NCBI RefSeq assembly: GCF_000612545.2 | Contig: NZ_CP097800.1 | Span: 5,902,501-5,966,500, forward strand | Direction of reading: 5' to 3' | DNA: 64,000 nucleotides | Origin: Streptomyces sp. PCS3-D2 | GTDB taxonomy: Bacteria > Actinomycetota > Actinomycetes > Streptomycetales > Streptomycetaceae | In this document: positions 36,426-44,058 of the stretch, in pieces | How the letters are laid out: each line of letters begins with the position of its first letter | Numbering within the stretch: the stretch's first letter is position 1 | Notes under the pieces: model-generated | What the model was told of the DNA's origin: nothing | Seen by the model: the letters and a program-made list of their open reading frames with translations, nothing else | Database searches by the model: none | Translations under genes and position numbers: made by a program

Positions 36426-36644
36426 TCAGTCCTCCGAAGTGGCGTCGGCGGGCGGGTCGGGGTCAGGAAGCTGGAGGTTGAGGTAGGAACCGGCAGGCCA
36501 GCCCGGACCGGGCGGCGTCTCAGGCCGCCCGGCCAAGGCGTTCGGGGTGTGCCGGGCGCAGCGCCACCCGCACGGGTACAGGCGGGCGGGCTGCAGGCTG
36601 TGCGGCAGGAGCAGGGCCTCGCAGGCCGGCGGCCTGCGAGTCAC
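36426..36644 (-). CDS. Small Cys-containing phage protein
   Basis: A 72-residue protein: PACEALLLPHSLQPARLYPCGWRCARHTPNALAGRPE in order (given in pieces: CEALLLPHS, LYPCGWRCARHTP, ALAGRPE). The pattern is frequent in Streptomyces phages and is often mislabelled as a LigA-like dioxygenase; no dioxygenase active site is present. GTG start overlaps the upstream stop. Confidence 0.6.
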   Translation of the reverse strand: MTRRPPACEALLLPHSLQPARLYPCGWRCARHTPNALAGRPETPPGPGWPAGSYLNLQLPDPDPPADATSED

Positions 36645-36793
36645 AGGCGGCGGACGGCCACGGCCACGGCGGCCCGCCACCCGGCGGCCACGGCGCGGAC
36701 CGTGACCACCAGGAACAGCAGGAGACCGACGGCCCAGGCCAACAGGCCCATGAACAGCAGGACGAGGAGGACGAGGGCGGTCAGGTTGCTCAT
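36641..36793 (-). CDS. Small membrane protein
   Basis: A 50-residue protein with one long or two short hydrophobic helices (ALVLLVLLFMGLLAWAVGLL, then LFLVVTVRAVAAGW). Both ends overlap neighbours by 4 bases. Unknown; small phage membrane proteins in this position may affect superinfection. Confidence 0.6.
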   Translation of the reverse strand: MSNLTALVLLVLLFMGLLAWAVGLLLFLVVTVRAVAAGWRAAVAVAVRRL

Positions 36794-37164
36794 CCCAGCC
36801 CGGGCTCTCTCTGGGCCGGCAGCGGCGTGGCGGGCGTCCGCAGCTCCCGCAGCTCCCTCGTCAGCGACTCGTTGCAGGCCTGCGCCTGGAGGAGCAGGGC
36901 GTCGAGTTTGCCCGCCCGCTCCCGCCAGGTCCGCAGCTCGGTGGCGAGCTCCGTCGCGCCGGGGACCGTGGTCATCTGCCGCAGGGCGCGGATCTGACCG
37001 CGCAGCAGCGTCTCCGTGGCGTCCGGGGTGGTGGACTCGGCCGGCGGCGGGGGCGGCCCGGGCCGTACGGCCAGCCGCGGCCGGGCCTTCTCCTCCTCCA
37101 GCCGCGACCGCAGGTACGCCACCTCCGCCTGCAGGCGCCGGCGCGACGCGAACCAGCCGCTCAC
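36790..37164 (-). CDS. Coiled-coil early protein
   Basis: A 124-residue protein with two heptad segments (RLQAEVAYLRSRLEEEKAR and LRTWRERAGKLDALLLQAQA) separated by a Pro-rich linker (PGPPPPPAEST). GTG start overlapping the upstream stop. Unknown function. Confidence 0.55.
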   Translation of the reverse strand: MSGWFASRRRLQAEVAYLRSRLEEEKARPRLAVRPGPPPPPAESTTPDATETLLRGQIRALRQMTTVPGATELATELRTWRERAGKLDALLLQAQACNESLTRELRELRTPATPLPAQREPGLG

Positions 37165-37700
37165 AGGTCCGCCTCCTCGCGGGTCTCGCGCTCGGCGCAG
37201 TCCTCGCACCCGCAGTACGTCCACGACCCGTCGATGAACTCGGCGCCGCAGTCCTCGTCGTCCTCGGGGCCCGCACCGTCACCCGCCTCGGCCTCCTCGG
37301 CCGCCCGGCGCTCGTCGTCGGCGACGTCCAGGGCGATCTCGGCGGCCTTCTCCTCCTCGCGGGTGGGGTGCTCCACCTCGTCGGCGTACTCGGCGTAGTC
37401 GTGCATGGGTCCTCCGGGAGTCACGTCGCCGCACTCGTCGCAGACGAGGCCGGCCGGGGTACGGGTGTGGCGGGTGGTGAGGTGGGCGCAGTGGGGGGTG
37501 TGGCAGACGGCCCAGGCGTCCGGGGCGGCGCGGCGGTGCCGTCCGCTGCCGGGGCCGTAGGGCCAGTCGGCGGCCGGGAGCTCCACCGGCGGGAACCGGT
37601 GGGGCGGCCGGCGCTCCAGCGGAGGCCTCACCCCGTACTGGACGAGCTGCACCACGAGGCAGGCAACGGCGAAGAGCAGTAAGGGCAGCTCACGAGGCAC
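37161..37700 (-). CDS. Membrane-anchored zinc-ribbon protein
   Basis: A 179-residue protein: N-terminal membrane helix (LPLLLFAVACLVVQLVQYGV), then a zinc-ribbon (CHTPHC...CDECGD, about 66-90), an acidic linker, and a second Cys cluster near the C-terminus (DCGAEF, YCGCEDC). GTG start. Early operon, unknown role. Confidence 0.6.
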   Translation of the reverse strand: MPRELPLLLFAVACLVVQLVQYGVRPPLERRPPHRFPPVELPAADWPYGPGSGRHRRAAPDAWAVCHTPHCAHLTTRHTRTPAGLVCDECGDVTPGGPMHDYAEYADEVEHPTREEEKAAEIALDVADDERRAAEEAEAGDGAGPEDDEDCGAEFIDGSWTYCGCEDCAERETREEADL

Positions 37701-38184
37701 GGTGCACCGCCCCGGACCAGGCAGTGACGGCGTCGCCGGTGATGACCAGGTAGACCGTCACGCCGTCGCGGCGGCCGCGCACGGTATACGTGCCGCCCAG
37801 GTAGGTCCCGGTCTGCGGGTCGGCCTCGAACCGCCCCAGCCACCACCGCAGGCAGTCGGGCGACTGCGGGCGGACGGTGACCTGCACCTCCGTCGCCGAG
37901 CGCACGACCGTCCCGAGGACGTCGGGCTGCGACGTCCGCAACCGCAACGCCAGGTCGGCGGCCGGGGAGTCCTCCTCCACGTCCGGGTCGATGGTGTGCA
38001 CCGGGACGGTCACCGGCCGGACAGTGACCGGCCGGAGAGACGCGCGGGCGGCCGCGGTCTCCGGGGACTGCAGCAGCTGGCAGTCCTCCAGCGCCTGCGC
38101 CAGCTCCTCGGCCGTCGTGTGACCGAGCTCCATGGCCGCCTGCAGCGCGCCGGCCGCGTGCCGGACCCGCAGCACGGCGCTCAC
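37690..38184 (-). CDS. Hypothetical early phage protein
   Basis: A 164-residue protein: helical N-terminus (AAGALQAAMELGHTTAEELAQA), a central linker, and a beta-rich C-terminal half (YLGGTYTVRGRRDGVTVYLV) ending VTAWSGAVHRAS. Overlaps neighbours at both ends. No family recognised. Confidence 0.55.
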   Translation of the reverse strand: MSAVLRVRHAAGALQAAMELGHTTAEELAQALEDCQLLQSPETAAARASLRPVTVRPVTVPVHTIDPDVEEDSPAADLALRLRTSQPDVLGTVVRSATEVQVTVRPQSPDCLRWWLGRFEADPQTGTYLGGTYTVRGRRDGVTVYLVITGDAVTAWSGAVHRAS

Positions 38185-38612
38185 GACGCCTCACCGCCGG
38201 TCCGACCCGCGACGACGGCCTCCAGCTCGGCGATCCGCTCCCGCAGCCGGTGCTCGGGCGACCCGACCGGCACGACGGCGCGCAACTCGACCTGGCGGCT
38301 GCCGTACGTGAACTCCAGCTGGTACCAGTCGTGCGTGTCGTTGTACCGCCGGCCGTCGGCCTTGGGCGTCCCGCCGAACAGGTCGGCGGCCAGGTCCAAG
38401 AGCCTCGCGCCGTGCTCTTCCTGGCCCGGTGTGTACGGGTAGAGGGTGCCGCTCAGGACGATCGGGCCCTCCGGCAGGTGAACCCAGTACACCGCGGTGA
38501 GGAGGGTGGCGAGGTCCCGGTCCCGCTCGGCACGCAGGGTCAGCCGGGACAGCAGGACCGCGGACTGCGACGTCCGGGGCGGGGTGTTGGGGGGAGTACT
38601 GTCGTCGTCCAT
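38181..38612 (-). CDS. Hypothetical early phage protein
   Basis: A 143-residue protein, alpha/beta pattern with LLTAVYWVHLPEGPIVLSGT, DWYQLEFTYGSRQVELRAVV and a C-terminal coiled helix (EHRLRERIAELEAVVAG). No family recognised. First gene after the hairpin at 38646..38679 in the early operon. Confidence 0.55.
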   Translation of the reverse strand: MDDDSTPPNTPPRTSQSAVLLSRLTLRAERDRDLATLLTAVYWVHLPEGPIVLSGTLYPYTPGQEEHGARLLDLAADLFGGTPKADGRRYNDTHDWYQLEFTYGSRQVELRAVVPVGSPEHRLRERIAELEAVVAGRTGGEAS

Positions 38613-38645
38613 GGTGTTCCTCGATTCGTTGGGTTGAGGAATGCC

Positions 38646-38679
38646 GGGGTCGCTCGGGCCGGGAAGTCGGAGCGACCCC
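38646..38679 (-). terminator. Hairpin downstream of the first early genes
   Basis: 9-bp perfect stem GGGGTCGCT / AGCGACCCC with a 16-base loop, in the 86-bp gap between the 60-codon gene and the next early gene. It could attenuate the early transcript, a point where antitermination may act. Confidence 0.55.
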
Positions 38680-38698
38680 TTCTGCGTGGTGCGGTAGC

Positions 38699-38881
38699 TC
38701 AGGCGGCCAGCGGCAAGGCCGGCAAGGCCGGCCGGGGCGCCGTGCCCGAGCGGAACAGCCCGCGGATCCGGGCCTCCTGCTCGGCCGTCAGCGGCGGCGC
38801 GGCGGCCACAAGCGCGGCAATGTGGTCCGCGTAGGGCGACGCCGGCCGGGCTGCGGCCTGTCGTGTGGGCGCGGCTTTCAT
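38699..38881 (-). CDS. Small phage protein coupled to the XRE gene
   Basis: A 60-residue protein with the helix YADHIAALVAAAPPLTAEQEARIRGLF, given in pieces (YADHIAALVAAAPP, LTAEQEARIRGLF); this pattern recurs in Streptomyces phages right after the first early regulator. ATG overlaps the stop of the XRE gene. Unknown role. Confidence 0.6.
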   Translation of the reverse strand: MKAAPTRQAAARPASPYADHIAALVAAAPPLTAEQEARIRGLFRSGTAPRPALPALPLAA

Positions 38882-39177
38882 CCGGCGGCCCGTACGACGG
38901 AGACCGTGGCCTCGCGGTGGGGGACCGGTACCGAACGGCCGGCCGGGGCGAAGAGGATCAGTACGTCGACACCGATCGCGGTGGCGATGGCGTGGGCGTT
39001 GCTGGAGACGATGCACTCTTTCTCGCCACTGACGAGACGTCCCACGGTGGTGCTGGAGCAGCCTGCATTGGCGGCGAGTTCACGGATTGTGACCTTCTGG
39101 CCGCTGCCTGTGCGCTCCATGAGCGTTTTCAGCAGGTCCACGTTGAGCAGCCGATACAGGGGCTCGCTCGGCGACAT
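38878..39177 (-). CDS. XRE-family early regulator (Cro-like position)
   Basis: A 99-residue protein. HTH in residues 28-75: KVTIRELAANAGCSSTTVGRLVSGE (pieces: TIRELAANAG, SSTTVGRLVSGE), then SNAHAIATAIGVDVLILF. First gene leftwards from the operator region, so it is in the position of a cro-type lytic regulator. ATG 39177 selected because GGAGG is 5 bases upstream; a GTG two codons earlier overlaps that site. Confidence 0.75.
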   Translation of the reverse strand: MSPSEPLYRLLNVDLLKTLMERTGSGQKVTIRELAANAGCSSTTVGRLVSGEKECIVSSNAHAIATAIGVDVLILFAPAGRSVPVPHREATVSVVRAAG

Positions 39178-39456
39178 ATCCACCTCCCTGGACTATGTGT
39201 CCACTGGGGTGGACGTGGCCAGCATGCCACGGGGGTGGACAGCCTGTCCACCCTCGTGGATGAAGTCTCTCTGTCGGCGCCCCAAGGGCCTCGATCCGGT
39301 CAAAAATCCCGCCCGGCATGGCGCGCGCGTCCATCACGGTGGACACTCTGTCCATGCTGGGGGGCAGTTCTGCCCGTGTTACCAGCGCGTTTGTGGATCA
39401 ACTCACGCCGGCAACAGGGACACCTACTGGCACACCGCCCACCGGGGAGTGGCAAG
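39178..39456. promoter_or_regulatory. Immunity/operator region with TGGACA-N3-TGTCCA dyads
   Basis: Divergent 279-bp non-coding region. Dyads: GTCCAC-N4-GTGGAC at 39199..39214; GGGTGGACA-GCC-TGTCCACCC at 39233..39253; TGGACA-CTC-TGTCCA at 39340..39354; half-sites near 39179..39193, 39253..39261, 39329 and 39391. The first dyad is 22 bases from the leftward XRE start. This is the classic layout of a repressor/Cro switch with shared operators for both directions. Confidence 0.85.
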
Positions 39457-39900
39457 ATGACCGCCATGGTCGAGGACAACAGCGCAAGCGCGCCCGCACG
39501 GACGGACCTGTCCGACCTACTGCGTGAGCGCCGGGCGGAGCTACGCCGTTCCCTGACGGACGTCACGGAACGGACGGGAACGCGCGAGGATGGAACGCCG
39601 TTCATCAAGCGCAGCACGCTCGACAATCTGGAGAAGGCTTCCCCGCGGATGCAGTGGACGCCGCGCCTGCCTGAGCTAGAGGCTCTCGCACGGGCGTACG
39701 ACCTCCCGCTGCAGCAGGTCCGCGATGCGGCCGGCCGCCAGTACTGGGGGGTGGACCGCATCGAAGGTGGGTCCGGCGGCGGGAGTGCCTACCTCCGCGA
39801 CGCTGACAAGCTCACCCCTCAGGAGCTGGAGCAGATTCAGCGGTTGATCGACCTGTTCGCAAATCGCACCCCTGGCGGGACGCTGGATGCTCAGGAGTGA
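39457..39900 (+). CDS. Probable lysogeny repressor (HTH protein)
   Basis: A 147-residue protein on the plus strand, divergent from the XRE early gene across the operators. N-terminal HTH-like region (LSDLLRERRAELRRSLTDVT, then PFIKRSTLDNLEKASPRM) followed by LPELEALARAYDLPLQQVRD, and a C-terminal helical region (LTPQELEQIQRLIDLFANR) that could dimerise. No peptidase domain, so not a RecA-cleaved LexA/CI type; induction route unknown. ATG 39457 with GGGGAG 8 bases upstream; ATG 39466 also possible. Confidence 0.7.
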   Translation: MTAMVEDNSASAPARTDLSDLLRERRAELRRSLTDVTERTGTREDGTPFIKRSTLDNLEKASPRMQWTPRLPELEALARAYDLPLQQVRDAAGRQYWGVDRIEGGSGGGSAYLRDADKLTPQELEQIQRLIDLFANRTPGGTLDAQE

Positions 39901-40062
39901 ACAGTTTCGATTTGTAGTAGTTGTGCGCTCCCTGTAGTGCGCCCCTCACGGAAGTGGCATGCTGGCCTTTCCGCCTGGGGGGCGTGAGGTTCGGTAGCCT
40001 GTACCTGCCGATCGATCGAACATGTGGTCGAACAGGTAGTGCACCCAACGCATGGGGGTTTC

Positions 40063-40314
40063 ATGGCAGACGACGACGTCTCGCAGGCGGATGCGCATAT
40101 GCCCCCGGCATGCATCCCCATGGTGCAGTCAGTCCTCGTCCCCGACGGTCGAGCCGTAGTTCTCCTCGAACGAGAGGACGGCTCCCTCTGCCTCGCCGTC
40201 CACCCGCTCAAAGTCAGCAAGCAGGCGGTCGACGAGTACAACAACGCCATCCAGCACGCCGGCAGAACCGGCATCGGCACCCTCGCAGCCGCCCGCCCGC
40301 ACCCTGCCCTCTAG
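40063..40314 (+). CDS. Small plus-strand protein between repressor and integrase
   Basis: An 83-residue protein, ATG preceded by GGGGG; residues VLVPDGRAVVLLEREDGSLC and AVDEYNNAIQHAGRTGIG are visible. It is convergent with the integrase, with stop codons overlapping by 4 bases. The 162-bp gap 39901..40062 before it holds no gene and presumably its promoter. It is one of the few lysogen-expressed genes by position. Function unknown; a directionality-factor role would be a guess. Confidence 0.6.
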   Translation: MADDDVSQADAHMPPACIPMVQSVLVPDGRAVVLLEREDGSLCLAVHPLKVSKQAVDEYNNAIQHAGRTGIGTLAAARPHPAL

Positions 40315-41795
40315 CCCTGCCTCCAGCGGATATCGATCCGCTCGACATCCAGCTCCACACCCTTCGGCATACGGCCACGCCGCGCCGGGAGCACCCACAC
40401 CTCCAGGAGGGCATCGATCACCGCGCGCTGCCGCGACAGGTCGATGCCCTCCCACTCCGCCTTAACGTCGGCCGCACCCGCCAACCCCACCAGCGGGTTC
40501 GTCACCGACGCCAGCGACAACAGTTCCTCCGCGCGCCGCTTCCGCTCCCGCGCCTTCGCCGCCGCGGCCTGGTACTCCGCCTTACTCATATCGCCATCAC
40601 CGAACATCTCCGCCAGCTCCCGCAACCGCTGCTCAGCCGCCGACAGCTCAGCGTCCGCCGCCGCCAGGTCGACAGGGTCCTCCTCGCGCTGCGCCAGCAG
40701 ATGCACCGCGTCCTTGCGTGACAGACGGGCGATCACCACAGCCTTCACGTAGTCGTCCAAGGGCTGCGCCCGCCGCGTGACGTGCGCCCCGCTCGAACAC
40801 CGGTAGGCCGCCACATGCCTGTGACCCGCGCCGGTCCCCGAGGTCGAACAGCGCACCGGCAGCCCGCACTCCCCGCCGTCCACGGGATGCGCGCACCGGA
40901 ACAGGCCCGAGCCCAGCCAGCGGCGCGCATTGCTCACCGCGGTCAGCCGGGCCGGATCCTTCAGCTTCGCCACAACGCCACGCCACACCGGCTCAGGGAT
41001 GATCGCGGGCCACGCAGCAGCCCGGACCTCCGTACCGTGGTGCGACAGCAGTCCAGCGTTGCGGTGCCGCAACAGCAGCGTGCGCAGCTCGCTCGGCGAC
41101 CACTCCCGGGATCGTGGTTCCCCGCGGGTACCGTCCTCCTGCCGGTAGCGGCGCGGCACGGTACGCACACCAGCCTCCTGCCACTCCCGGGCGATGGACC
41201 GGATGGACGCGCCAGCCAGCACCGCCTCGGCGGCCTCGCGCAAGTACCGGGCCTCCGACTCGCGGATGGTCATGCCGTCCGCCTCGTACCCGAAGGGTCG
41301 GGGGCCGCCGCGGTAGCCGCCCTCGGCGGCCGTCTGCGCCTTCGCGTCCCGGACGCGCTCGCCGATCTCCTCGGACTCGTACTGGCCGTCGATCGCCGCG
41401 CGGCGGGCGTCGCGGCGGCCCTCCGCTGTCGTGAGGTCGTAGCGGCCCTGCTTGATGGTCTCGACGTGGATGCCCTGCTCGGTGATCAGGTCGAAGAAGT
41501 CGAAGGCATCCCCGATACGGCGGTAGAGGCGCTTCGGCGTCAGTGCGAGGACCGCGTCGGCCATGCCGGCCCGCAGCATGCCCAGCATCTGCTCGTACTT
41601 CGGGCGCCTCTTGCCGCTGTACGCGGAGAGGTCGTTCTCGATGAACACGGCAACGACGTCCCAGCCGTTGCGTTCCGCGCGGGCGCGGCAGTCCTTCTCC
41701 TGGCGGGCGACGCCGGCGCCGCGGCCTTCGCGGTCGTCGCTGATGCGACAGTAGATGATGACGCGGAGACGCTTGCCGTCGTGGTAGGTGCCCAT
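40311..41795 (-). CDS. int: Large serine integrase
   Basis: A 494-residue site-specific recombinase. Resolvase-type catalytic domain (1-150) with nucleophile Ser19 in YCRISDD, conserved GVARQEKDC and YSGKRRPKYEQML. A recombinase domain (about 175-285: GPRPFGYEADG, ATYL-equivalent REAAEAVLAG, PAIIPEPVW). Zinc ribbon with C-x8-C type spacing (CAHPVDGGECGLPVRC ... YRC, about 299-335), then a coiled coil (AEQRLRELAEMF). Size at the short end of the family (often 450-620). It catalyses attP x attB integration; excision needs a directionality factor, not identified here. Intact reading frame. Confidence 0.95.
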   Translation of the reverse strand: MGTYHDGKRLRVIIYCRISDDREGRGAGVARQEKDCRARAERNGWDVVAVFIENDLSAYSGKRRPKYEQMLGMLRAGMADAVLALTPKRLYRRIGDAFDFFDLITEQGIHVETIKQGRYDLTTAEGRRDARRAAIDGQYESEEIGERVRDAKAQTAAEGGYRGGPRPFGYEADGMTIRESEARYLREAAEAVLAGASIRSIAREWQEAGVRTVPRRYRQEDGTRGEPRSREWSPSELRTLLLRHRNAGLLSHHGTEVRAAAWPAIIPEPVWRGVVAKLKDPARLTAVSNARRWLGSGLFRCAHPVDGGECGLPVRCSTSGTGAGHRHVAAYRCSSGAHVTRRAQPLDDYVKAVVIARLSRKDAVHLLAQREEDPVDLAAADAELSAAEQRLRELAEMFGDGDMSKAEYQAAAAKARERKRRAEELLSLASVTNPLVGLAGAADVKAEWEGIDLSRQRAVIDALLEVWVLPARRGRMPKGVELDVERIDIRWRQG

Positions 41796-41842
41796 GCCCC
41801 TGAAGTGTAGGACCGTTGAAGCGTCTTGACAGCGGCTTTGTC
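41796..41842 (-). promoter_or_regulatory. Putative integrase promoter abutting attR
   Basis: On the minus strand TGTCAA (41831..41826), 16 bases, TACACT (41809..41804), then only 8 bases to the ATG at 41795. The spacing places the transcript start at or next to the ATG, and no Shine-Dalgarno is present, so the integrase mRNA may be leaderless. The whole promoter lies in phage DNA 12 bases inside the core and would be present in the circular form too. Confidence 0.55.
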
Positions 41843-41847
41843 CAGTC
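41843..41847. other. attR core (right prophage attachment site)
   Basis: CAGTC, matching attL. To its right the ADH coding sequence resumes with ATGCGCACCGCG (Met-Arg-Thr-Ala), in the same codon phase as at attL. It lies 48 bases from the integrase start, as is usual for serine integrases. Confidence 0.85.
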
Positions 41848-42139
41848 CATGCGCACCGCGGTGAACATCACCCGCGACGGCGGGGCGATCGGCTACGTCG
41901 GCGTCCCGCACGGCAGTGGCACCGGCCTCGACCTCGGCGTCATGTTCGACCGCAACATCACCCTGCGCGGTGGTGTGGCCCCGGTCCGCGCCTACATTCC
42001 GGAGCTGCTGGAGGACGTGCTGAGCGGGGCGATCGACCCGTCGCCCGTCTTCGACCGTGCCGTCCTTCTGGACGAGGTCCCGGACGGCTACCGCGCGATG
42101 GACGACCGCAGCGCGCTCAAGGTGCTGATCAAGCCCTGA
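41848..42139 (+). pseudogene. Zinc-dependent alcohol dehydrogenase, C-terminal part
   Basis: The last 96 residues of the split ADH: TAVNITRDGGAIGYVGVPHG with the second half of the Rossmann fold, then the C-terminal lobe (LLEDVLSGAIDPSPVFDRAV) to the natural stop. A phage-derived TTG/AAG lead-in (41816) keeps the frame open but it lacks the catalytic domain, so any product is not an enzyme. Joined to 1674..2425 it gives 347 residues. Confidence 0.9.
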
Positions 42140-42202
42140 CGGTGCCCCGGGTGCGCGAGCCGTGATCCGCGGCCGGTACGGGCCCGGGCCCGCCGTCGGG
42201 CG

Positions 42203-42242
42203 CGGCCGGGCCGGGCGGAGTGGTCCCCGCCCGGCCCGGCCG
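42203..42242. terminator. Bidirectional terminator between ADH and subtilase
   Basis: A perfect 16-bp stem CGGCCGGGCCGGGCGG / CCGCCCGGCCCGGCCG with an 8-base loop, between two convergent genes. Confidence 0.9.
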
Positions 42243-42256
42243 TTCACCGCGCGGGA

Positions 42257-43801
42257 CTACTTCACGGCCTTGAGGGCGTCCACGACGCCGTAGCCGTAGT
42301 AGCCGGTCTGGCCCCACTTGGCCTGGCAGGTGGTGGCGTTGACCAGGGTGCCCGTGGCGTCGTATATCTGCGCCGGGCAGGCCGCCTTGGCGGCCTGCGC
42401 CTTCAGCATCGTCCGGAGCTGCGACGGCGTCGCCGACGGGTGGGCGCTCTTGAGCAGCGCCGCGACGCCCGCGACGTGCGGGGCGGCCATCGAGGTGCCC
42501 TGCTTGTAGCCGTAGCCGCCGCCCGGGACGGTCGAGAGCACGCGCCCGTTGGCGTCCGGGGTGGCCGGGACCTGCCACTTGTCGCCGCCGGGGGCCGCGA
42601 CGTCCACGACCCCGAGGCCGTAGCTGGAGTAGTACGAGCGCAGGCCCTTGTCGCCGGTCGCGGAGACGGTGACCACGCCCGGCAGCTGCGTGGGCAGGTC
42701 CAGGCAGACCTTCGGGTCGATGGTGCGGGTGACCGGGGTGGTGTCGTTCGGGCTGGTCGTGTCCTCCAGCGAGGCCGCCGCCAGGTCCTGGTTGGAGTTG
42801 CCGGCCGAGGCCACGTGCAGCGTGCCCTTGCGCTCGGCGTACCGGGTCGCCCGCCCGATGGCCTCCACCAGCGCCTTCTGGTCGTCGTCGGTCTTGCAGT
42901 TGAAGAGCCACGGGTCGACGTAGTAGCTGTTGTTGGTCACCTCGATCCCCTTCTCGGCGGCGAACATGAAGCCGCAGACGACCGCCTCGGTGTAGAAGAG
43001 GCTGGTCCCGGGCTCGCTCACCTTGATCGCGGCGATCTTCACGCCGGGCGCCACACCGCTGATGCCGATGCCGTTGCGCGGGGCGCCGATGGTGCCGGCC
43101 ACGTGCGTGCCGTGGTCGCTGCCGTCCGGGTACGGGCGCCAGGCGCCCTCGGTGGTGTCCGCGACGCCGCCCACGCAGTTGGCGGACTGGCCCTTGGAGA
43201 AGTTCGGGGCGAGGTCGGGGTGGGTGTCGTCCACGCCCGTGTCGATGATGCCCACGGTGACGTTCCGGCTGCCATCGTTGATCTTGTGAGCCTCGTCGGC
43301 CTTGATCGCCCGCAGGTCCCACTGGTTGGGTTCGAGCGGTTCCTGCCCCTCCTGGGCCTGTGCCGCCGCCTTGGCGGCGTCCGCCTCGCTCAGCCGCTGG
43401 GTCGCGCCCTCCTCGGTGGTCTGCACGGCCGACATCGGGGCCGTCCGGGTGGCGCCGACGGACACGAACAGCCCACGCTGGGCGCGCAGCCGCTTGGCGA
43501 AGTCCGGGTTCTGGGAGTGTGCGACGACGACCCCGATCTCCTCATAGGCCGTCACCACCGTTCCACCGGCCCGCTCGACGGCCTTCTTCGCCGCCTTCAC
43601 CGTGGCGTAGGCGTTCAGGTTCGCCACGTACGACAGTTCGGGGCCGGTGGCCGCGGCCCTCGAAGCCGTCGCCGTGTCCGCGGTGCCGGCCAGCGGGGCG
43701 GCGGCGGCCGACACCGAGGGCAGCAGGGCGAGCGAGGCGGTGAGCGCCAGGCCGACCGGTACGGCGAGGGCACGCCGGCGGACGGGTCCCAGATGAGCCA
43801 T
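42257..43801 (-). CDS. Secreted subtilisin-like serine protease (S8 family)
   Basis: A 514-residue protein with Sec signal peptide (RRRALAVPVGLALTASLALL, cleavage near SAAAA), an inhibitor-type propeptide (about 55-150) and catalytic triad Asp in IIDTGVDDTHPDL (~188), His in HGTHVAGT (~235), Ser in GTSMAAPHVAG (~435). Ends soon after the domain (GVVDALKAVK), so no large C-terminal extension. Exported peptidase; substrate unspecified. Stands alone, ending at the 42203..42242 terminator. Confidence 0.93.
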   Translation of the reverse strand: MAHLGPVRRRALAVPVGLALTASLALLPSVSAAAAPLAGTADTATASRAAATGPELSYVANLNAYATVKAAKKAVERAGGTVVTAYEEIGVVVAHSQNPDFAKRLRAQRGLFVSVGATRTAPMSAVQTTEEGATQRLSEADAAKAAAQAQEGQEPLEPNQWDLRAIKADEAHKINDGSRNVTVGIIDTGVDDTHPDLAPNFSKGQSANCVGGVADTTEGAWRPYPDGSDHGTHVAGTIGAPRNGIGISGVAPGVKIAAIKVSEPGTSLFYTEAVVCGFMFAAEKGIEVTNNSYYVDPWLFNCKTDDDQKALVEAIGRATRYAERKGTLHVASAGNSNQDLAAASLEDTTSPNDTTPVTRTIDPKVCLDLPTQLPGVVTVSATGDKGLRSYYSSYGLGVVDVAAPGGDKWQVPATPDANGRVLSTVPGGGYGYKQGTSMAAPHVAGVAALLKSAHPSATPSQLRTMLKAQAAKAACPAQIYDATGTLVNATTCQAKWGQTGYYGYGVVDALKAVK

Positions 43802-44058
43802 GGGTTCTCCAGATCATCTTGAAAAGCCGCCCGTACGCGGTCGCGTCGGGCGGGTCCATGACAAGTGAACCTAGTGCCGACGTTCCCCTTTCCGCCATCA
43901 GTTCGAGAAATCGGTCCCCGAAGAATCCAAGGGCGTTGAACCGTCCCGACACGCCGGCCGTGCCGTTGACAGAGGGGGCTCAGCGCCATCGATCCCCCCA
44001 CACGGAGGTTGTTTTGTCCGTCGTCCCCACCGCACCCGCGTCACAAGGAGATCCCCCC

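Larger units (their letters stand above)
2421..41847. mobile_element. Complete siphovirus-type prophage with serine integrase
   Basis: About 39.4 kb bounded by CAGTC cores inside an ADH gene. It has the full set expected of a functional temperate long-tailed phage: serine integrase, repressor region with operators, replication initiator with iterons, HNH/TerS/TerL packaging set, portal, scaffold, capsid, connectors, tail tube, frameshifted tail chaperones, tape measure, tail tip and fibre, endolysin and holin-like genes. No structural gene is visibly broken. Apart from three plus-strand genes near the ends, transcription runs leftwards from the operator region near 39.2 kb. Inducibility is inferred, not shown. 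Confidence 0.95.

Noticed and set aside
36426-36644. LigA-like aromatic ring-opening dioxygenase
   Set aside because: A common automatic label for this 72-residue phage protein; no catalytic residues or fold of the dioxygenase are present.
39901-40062. Possible small RNA or gene in the gap before the 83-codon gene
   Set aside because: Only weak partial repeats; no convincing terminator or promoter pair was found.
2421-41847. tRNA-type attachment site
   Set aside because: No tRNA gene at either end; the repeat is 5 bp and within an ADH gene, matching serine- rather than tyrosine-integrase insertion.
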